Under the pieces are notes generated by a model. It worked only from the letters and a program-made list of their open reading frames with translations. It was not told where the DNA came from and ran no database searches. Below are positions 60,821 through 64,000 of a stretch of DNA of 64,000 bases, piece after piece. Position 1 is the first letter of the stretch, and each line of letters begins with the position of its first letter. The position numbers and the translations under genes were made by a program. Source of the stretch: Devosia elaeis. Lineage in GTDB: Bacteria; Pseudomonadota; Alphaproteobacteria; Rhizobiales; Devosiaceae. The stretch lies in contig NZ_LVVY01000130.1 of NCBI RefSeq assembly GCF_001650025.1, positions 37,755 to 101,754 on the forward strand, in the 5' to 3' direction.

Positions 60821-62299
60821 TCAGTGCCCGTGGCTCATGCCCGGTGCGCCGCCTGCGGGCCGCCGCACGAAGAAGGCCGCCACCACCATCAGCACCGAGA
60901 TAACGGCGCCGCACAGGAACCCGGCGCGAATGCCTGCCGCCAGCGCATCGACCTGGTCCAGCCCCTCGGCAATGCCGCCGGCCGTGCGCAGGCTCATCAC
61001 CGCCACGAACAGCGCGATACCCGCCGCGCCCGCCACCTGCTGCACCGAGCCGAGGATGGCGCTGGCATGGGAATAGAGCGGCATCGGCACCGAGCCCATG
61101 GACGAGGTGAAGAGCGGCGTGAAGGTCAGCGCCAGGCCGAAGCTCAGCGTGATATGGCCGGCCACCACCGCCCAGACCGGAGTGAACTGGCTGACGAAGG
61201 TCAGCGCCCACATGACCGCCGAAACCAGGATCACCCCCGGCACCAGCAGCGGGCGCGGCCCGACGCGGTCATAGAGACGGCCGACGATCGGCCCCATCAG
61301 GCCCATGAGCAGCCCGCCCGGCAGCAGGATCATGCCCGTCTGCAGGGTATCGAGGCCCAGCACGTTCTGGGTATAGATCGGCAGCAGGATCGAGCTGCCC
61401 AGCAGCGCCACCATGGCGATGGCCATGGTGATCAGGGCCATGGTGTAATTGCGGTGCTGCAGGGTACGCAGGTCGAGCAGCGCCTTGTCCTGCCGGGCCA
61501 GCTTCATCTGCCGGGCGATGAAGATCGCCATGGCCACCGCGCCGATCACGATCGGCAGCCAGGCCGGAATGACCGAGGGATGCTCGGCGCCTTCACCCAG
61601 GCTCGACAGGCCATAGACCAGGCCGCCAAAGGCGAAGGCCGAGAGGATCACCGAAAGCACGTCGAGCGGCGCATAGCGCGGCGTAGACACGTTGCGGATC
61701 CGCAACGCGCCCAGCAGCAGAGCGCCGATGGCGATGGGCAGGGTGAAATAGAACATGAAGCGCCAGTCGAAATGGCCCAGGATGAAGCCGCCGATGGTCG
61801 GTCCGATGGCCGGCGCCACCGCCATGACGATGGAGATATTGCCCATGGTCTTGCCGCGCCCCTCGGGCGGCACCAGCGTCATCACCGTGGTCATCAGCAG
61901 CGGCATCATGATGGCCGTGCCGATGGCCTGCACCACGCGGCCGGCGATCAGCATTTCGAGGCCCGGCGCCAGCGCGCAGGCCAGCGTGCCCAGCGTGAAG
62001 ACCGACATGGCGAGCATGAAGATCGGCCGCGTATTGATGCGCTGCAGCAGGAAGCCGGTGATCGGGATAACGATGGCCATGGTCAGGAGAAAGGCCGTGG
62101 TCAGCCATTGCGCCGCGCTCGCGGTCACGCCGAGATCGTTCATCAGGTGGGGAATGGCCACGCTCATGATCGTCTCGTTGAGGAAGACCACGAAGGTCGA
62201 GACCAACAGGACAGCGATCACCAGCCGGTTCCGCGCTGCATTGTCGGGGTGATGCGGCGCGCTTTCGGGCAGCGCTTCCATTGTGGCTTCCATTGTCAT
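60821..62299 (-). CDS. DHA2-family (EmrB/QacA) multidrug MFS transporter
   Basis: A 492-residue 14-helix drug:H+ antiporter type. Typical text: LNETIMSVAIPHLMNDLGVT (motif D1-like), WLTTAFLLTMAIVIPITGFL, GRVVQAIGTAIMMPLL (motif C-like region) and GVTASAAQW. Start at 62299 has AAAGGGA upstream on the minus strand. Substrate unpredicted. Confidence 0.92.
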   Translation of the reverse strand: MTMEATMEALPESAPHHPDNAARNRLVIAVLLVSTFVVFLNETIMSVAIPHLMNDLGVTASAAQWLTTAFLLTMAIVIPITGFLLQRINTRPIFMLAMSVFTLGTLACALAPGLEMLIAGRVVQAIGTAIMMPLLMTTVMTLVPPEGRGKTMGNISIVMAVAPAIGPTIGGFILGHFDWRFMFYFTLPIAIGALLLGALRIRNVSTPRYAPLDVLSVILSAFAFGGLVYGLSSLGEGAEHPSVIPAWLPIVIGAVAMAIFIARQMKLARQDKALLDLRTLQHRNYTMALITMAIAMVALLGSSILLPIYTQNVLGLDTLQTGMILLPGGLLMGLMGPIVGRLYDRVGPRPLLVPGVILVSAVMWALTFVSQFTPVWAVVAGHITLSFGLALTFTPLFTSSMGSVPMPLYSHASAILGSVQQVAGAAGIALFVAVMSLRTAGGIAEGLDQVDALAAGIRAGFLCGAVISVLMVVAAFFVRRPAGGAPGMSHGH

Positions 62300-62668
62300 C
62301 TCGTGTCCCTTTCGAGGATCGTGTCGCCCATACGACGGGGAGGGCCGCCGGCTTTCGACACCCGTTCCGAAAATTCCGCGACAGGCCATGTCAGCAGCGA
62401 ACGCGCCAGCCCTGCGCATGCCGATCATCGCAGGCGCCGGAAATGCCGAATTGTTCACTTGACTGTCGGGGCCGGCGGGGCGGTTTCTCTACGCCACACA
62501 TCGGGCTCCGTCCAGTCTTGTAATGCATGGCCGGTCTGCCGATATGCATGCCAGGCGTCTGCCCCGTCACGCAGACTTGTTCTTGTTATGTTCTCATGCA
62601 TCTGCTAGCGTTTCCATGCGTTGGAAGAACGACGATTCTTCCGCGCAGCAGGCAGGAGACAGCGAGAA
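62300..62668. other. 369-base divergent intergenic region
   Basis: Between the DHA2 transporter and radical SAM genes. No repeat families, palindromes or RNA signatures were noticed. A regulator for the transporter is not present here. Confidence 0.35.
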
Positions 62669-63817
62669 ATGGCCCTTTATCAGGCCCCGTCCTTTGAAGC
62701 CCTGGAACGTTTGAGCCGCAGCCGCGACGCCGATCTGGCGCGGCGCGAACTGGTGCAGCCCGAGCGCATCAGGGGGCGCGGCGCGCAGTCCAATCGCTCC
62801 GGCCGGTTCGAACCCCATCAGCGCGACAGCTTCGACGATGGCTGGGGCAGCGTCGAGCCGCTGCCGCTGTTCGAAACGGTCGAGCATATCGAGCGCGCCA
62901 AATCCATCATCACCAGCAATGACAGCCCCGATATCGGCTTCGAGCGCTCGATCAATGCCTATCGTGGCTGCGAGCATGGCTGTTCCTATTGCTTCGCCCG
63001 GCCGACCCACGCCTATCTCGGCCACTCGGCCGGGATCGATTTCGAGCGCGACATCTATGTGAAGACCAATGCGGTGGAGGCGCTGCGCGCCGAACTGGCG
63101 GCCCGCAATTACCGGCCAAAACCCATCGCCATGGGCACCAATACCGACCCCTACCAGCCGGCGGAGCGCAAGCACAAGCTGACGCGCGGCATTCTCGAGG
63201 TCATGCTGGAAACCAGGCATCCGGTAATGATCACCACTAAATCAGCGCTGATCGTGCGCGATCTCGATCTGCTGACCGAACTGGCCCGGCTGGGCCTGGT
63301 CAAGGTCGCGCTGTCGGTGACCTCGATGGACCACAAGCTCAGCCGCAAGATGGAGCCGCGCGCCTCTTCGCCCGCCCGGCGGCTGGAGGCGATCCGCATC
63401 CTTTCGGAAGCCGGCATCCCCACGGCCATTTTCGCCTCGCCGATGATCCCGGCCATCAATGACATGGAGCTGGAACGCATTCTCGATGCCGGCAAGGCCC
63501 AGGGCGCGGTCAGCGCCGCCATGATCCTGCTGCGCCTGCCCGGCGAGGTGCGCGACGTGTTCCGCGAATGGCTGCTGCGTCATTTTCCGGACCGGGTGCG
63601 CCATGTCCTGGCTCTGGTGCGCGACACGCGCGGCGGCAAGGATTACGATTCGCGCTGGGGCACCCGCATGACCGGCGAAGGCCCCTATGCGATCCTCCTC
63701 CGCCAGCGCTTCGAAAAGGCCCGCGAGCGCTACGGCCTCGACGCCAAGCTCCCGCCCCTGCGCATCGACCTCTTCGAACCGCCCCGCCTCGAAACCCGGC
63801 AGATGAGCCTGTTTTAG
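62669..63817 (+). CDS. PA0069-family radical SAM protein (SPL-like)
   Basis: A 382-residue radical SAM enzyme. The cluster motif is GCEHGCSYCFARPTH (Cx3Cx2C), followed by AMGTNTDPYQPAERKHKL and TRGILEVMLETRHPVMITTK. The family is related to spore photoproduct lyase-like repair proteins, but its substrate is unknown. The ATG at 62669 begins MALYQAPSFEALERL; longer in-frame options lack ribosome signals. Confidence 0.9.
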   Translation: MALYQAPSFEALERLSRSRDADLARRELVQPERIRGRGAQSNRSGRFEPHQRDSFDDGWGSVEPLPLFETVEHIERAKSIITSNDSPDIGFERSINAYRGCEHGCSYCFARPTHAYLGHSAGIDFERDIYVKTNAVEALRAELAARNYRPKPIAMGTNTDPYQPAERKHKLTRGILEVMLETRHPVMITTKSALIVRDLDLLTELARLGLVKVALSVTSMDHKLSRKMEPRASSPARRLEAIRILSEAGIPTAIFASPMIPAINDMELERILDAGKAQGAVSAAMILLRLPGEVRDVFREWLLRHFPDRVRHVLALVRDTRGGKDYDSRWGTRMTGEGPYAILLRQRFEKARERYGLDAKLPPLRIDLFEPPRLETRQMSLF

Positions 63818-63879
63818 CGCTGTCTTACCTCATCCGCTGATCGCCCTATTATCGCTCGTCAGCGGACCAACGCACCACG

Positions 63880-63950
63880 CGTCACCTTTCCCAACCCCAA
63901 CGCGTCACCTTTCCCAACCCACTACTCGTCACCTTTCCCAGCCCACTACT
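63880..63950. repeat. Three tandem 23-24-base repeats
   Basis: Units start with CGTCACCTTTCCCA at 63880, 63903 and 63927; the second and third share ACCCACTACT-like endings. A fourth start at 63951 (CGTCACCCTCAGG) merges into a family A palindrome that is interrupted by the window edge. Tandem growth from a REP-like unit is suggested. Confidence 0.7.
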
Positions 63951-64000
63951 CGTCACCCTCAGGCTTGTATCGGTGAAGTCTGTTTAAATGTTCCCGGGAG

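Noticed and set aside
60824..62608. 594-residue plus-strand frame over the DHA2 transporter
   Set aside because: Highly enriched in Arg, His and Gln with no hydrophobic segment, opposite a well-defined 14-helix transporter.

Overview
The window is about 64 kb of GC-rich DNA from an alphaproteobacterium. The gene set (ETF:ubiquinone oxidoreductase, TIGR02301 family, LigD/Ku, PA0069-type radical SAM, DUF1127-like protein) and the many extragenic palindromes fit the Hyphomicrobiales, possibly a Devosia-like genus. The genus is an inference from gene content only.

Positions 1 to about 14,650 are the right part of a prophage with a contractile P2-type tail. In order they hold: tail tube (partial), tail assembly chaperone with a programmed -1 frameshift, tape measure, gpU, gpX, gpD, gpV, gpW, gpJ, gpI, fibre-related genes, and then a complete diversity-generating retroelement (DGR). 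The DGR consists of a variable protein with a C-type-lectin/FGE-like fold (10618-11694) whose last codons form the variable repeat VR; a 9-bp hairpin with a GATA loop just downstream; an Avd accessory protein; the template repeat TR; and a YMDD reverse transcriptase. VR and TR differ at 11 of 23 TR adenines and at none of the other 82 positions of the 105-bp core, which is the signature of adenine-directed mutagenic retrohoming. A Dam-type adenine methylase and a small unknown gene follow in the same overlapping operon. A pair of 15-bp repeats spaced 22 bp apart lies at the phage/host junction. The DGR is the most notable system in the window: it probably diversifies the host-binding tip of the tail fibres.

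From 14,669 onward the DNA looks like ordinary chromosome. DNA ligase D and Ku (non-homologous end joining) stand next to topoisomerase IB. After them come bioY, an MBL-fold hydrolase, aroC, a VapBC toxin-antitoxin pair, a histidine phosphatase, a GlcD-like FAD oxidase, hemerythrin, a SRAP protein, two Nudix genes (one frameshifted), small secreted proteins, dihydroorotase, ygfZ, an HD hydrolase, a SleB-like cell wall hydrolase and a short PPDK-like protein. The 38-57 kb part holds ispH, rnhA, glyS and glyQ (separated by a DUF2207/LemA pair), a Rnk-like regulator, an S49 peptidase, a TrmN6-like methylase, a long-chain polyprenyl diphosphate synthase, ispE, a large TPR protein, ETF-QO and a family-4 uracil-DNA glycosylase that lacks two of the four usual cluster cysteines. 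The end holds a TacAT-type toxin-antitoxin operon with palindromic operators, two MFS transporters, moaB and a radical SAM gene.

Intergenic spaces are littered with at least four families of extragenic palindromes, and this distinguishes the chromosomal part from the prophage part, which has none.
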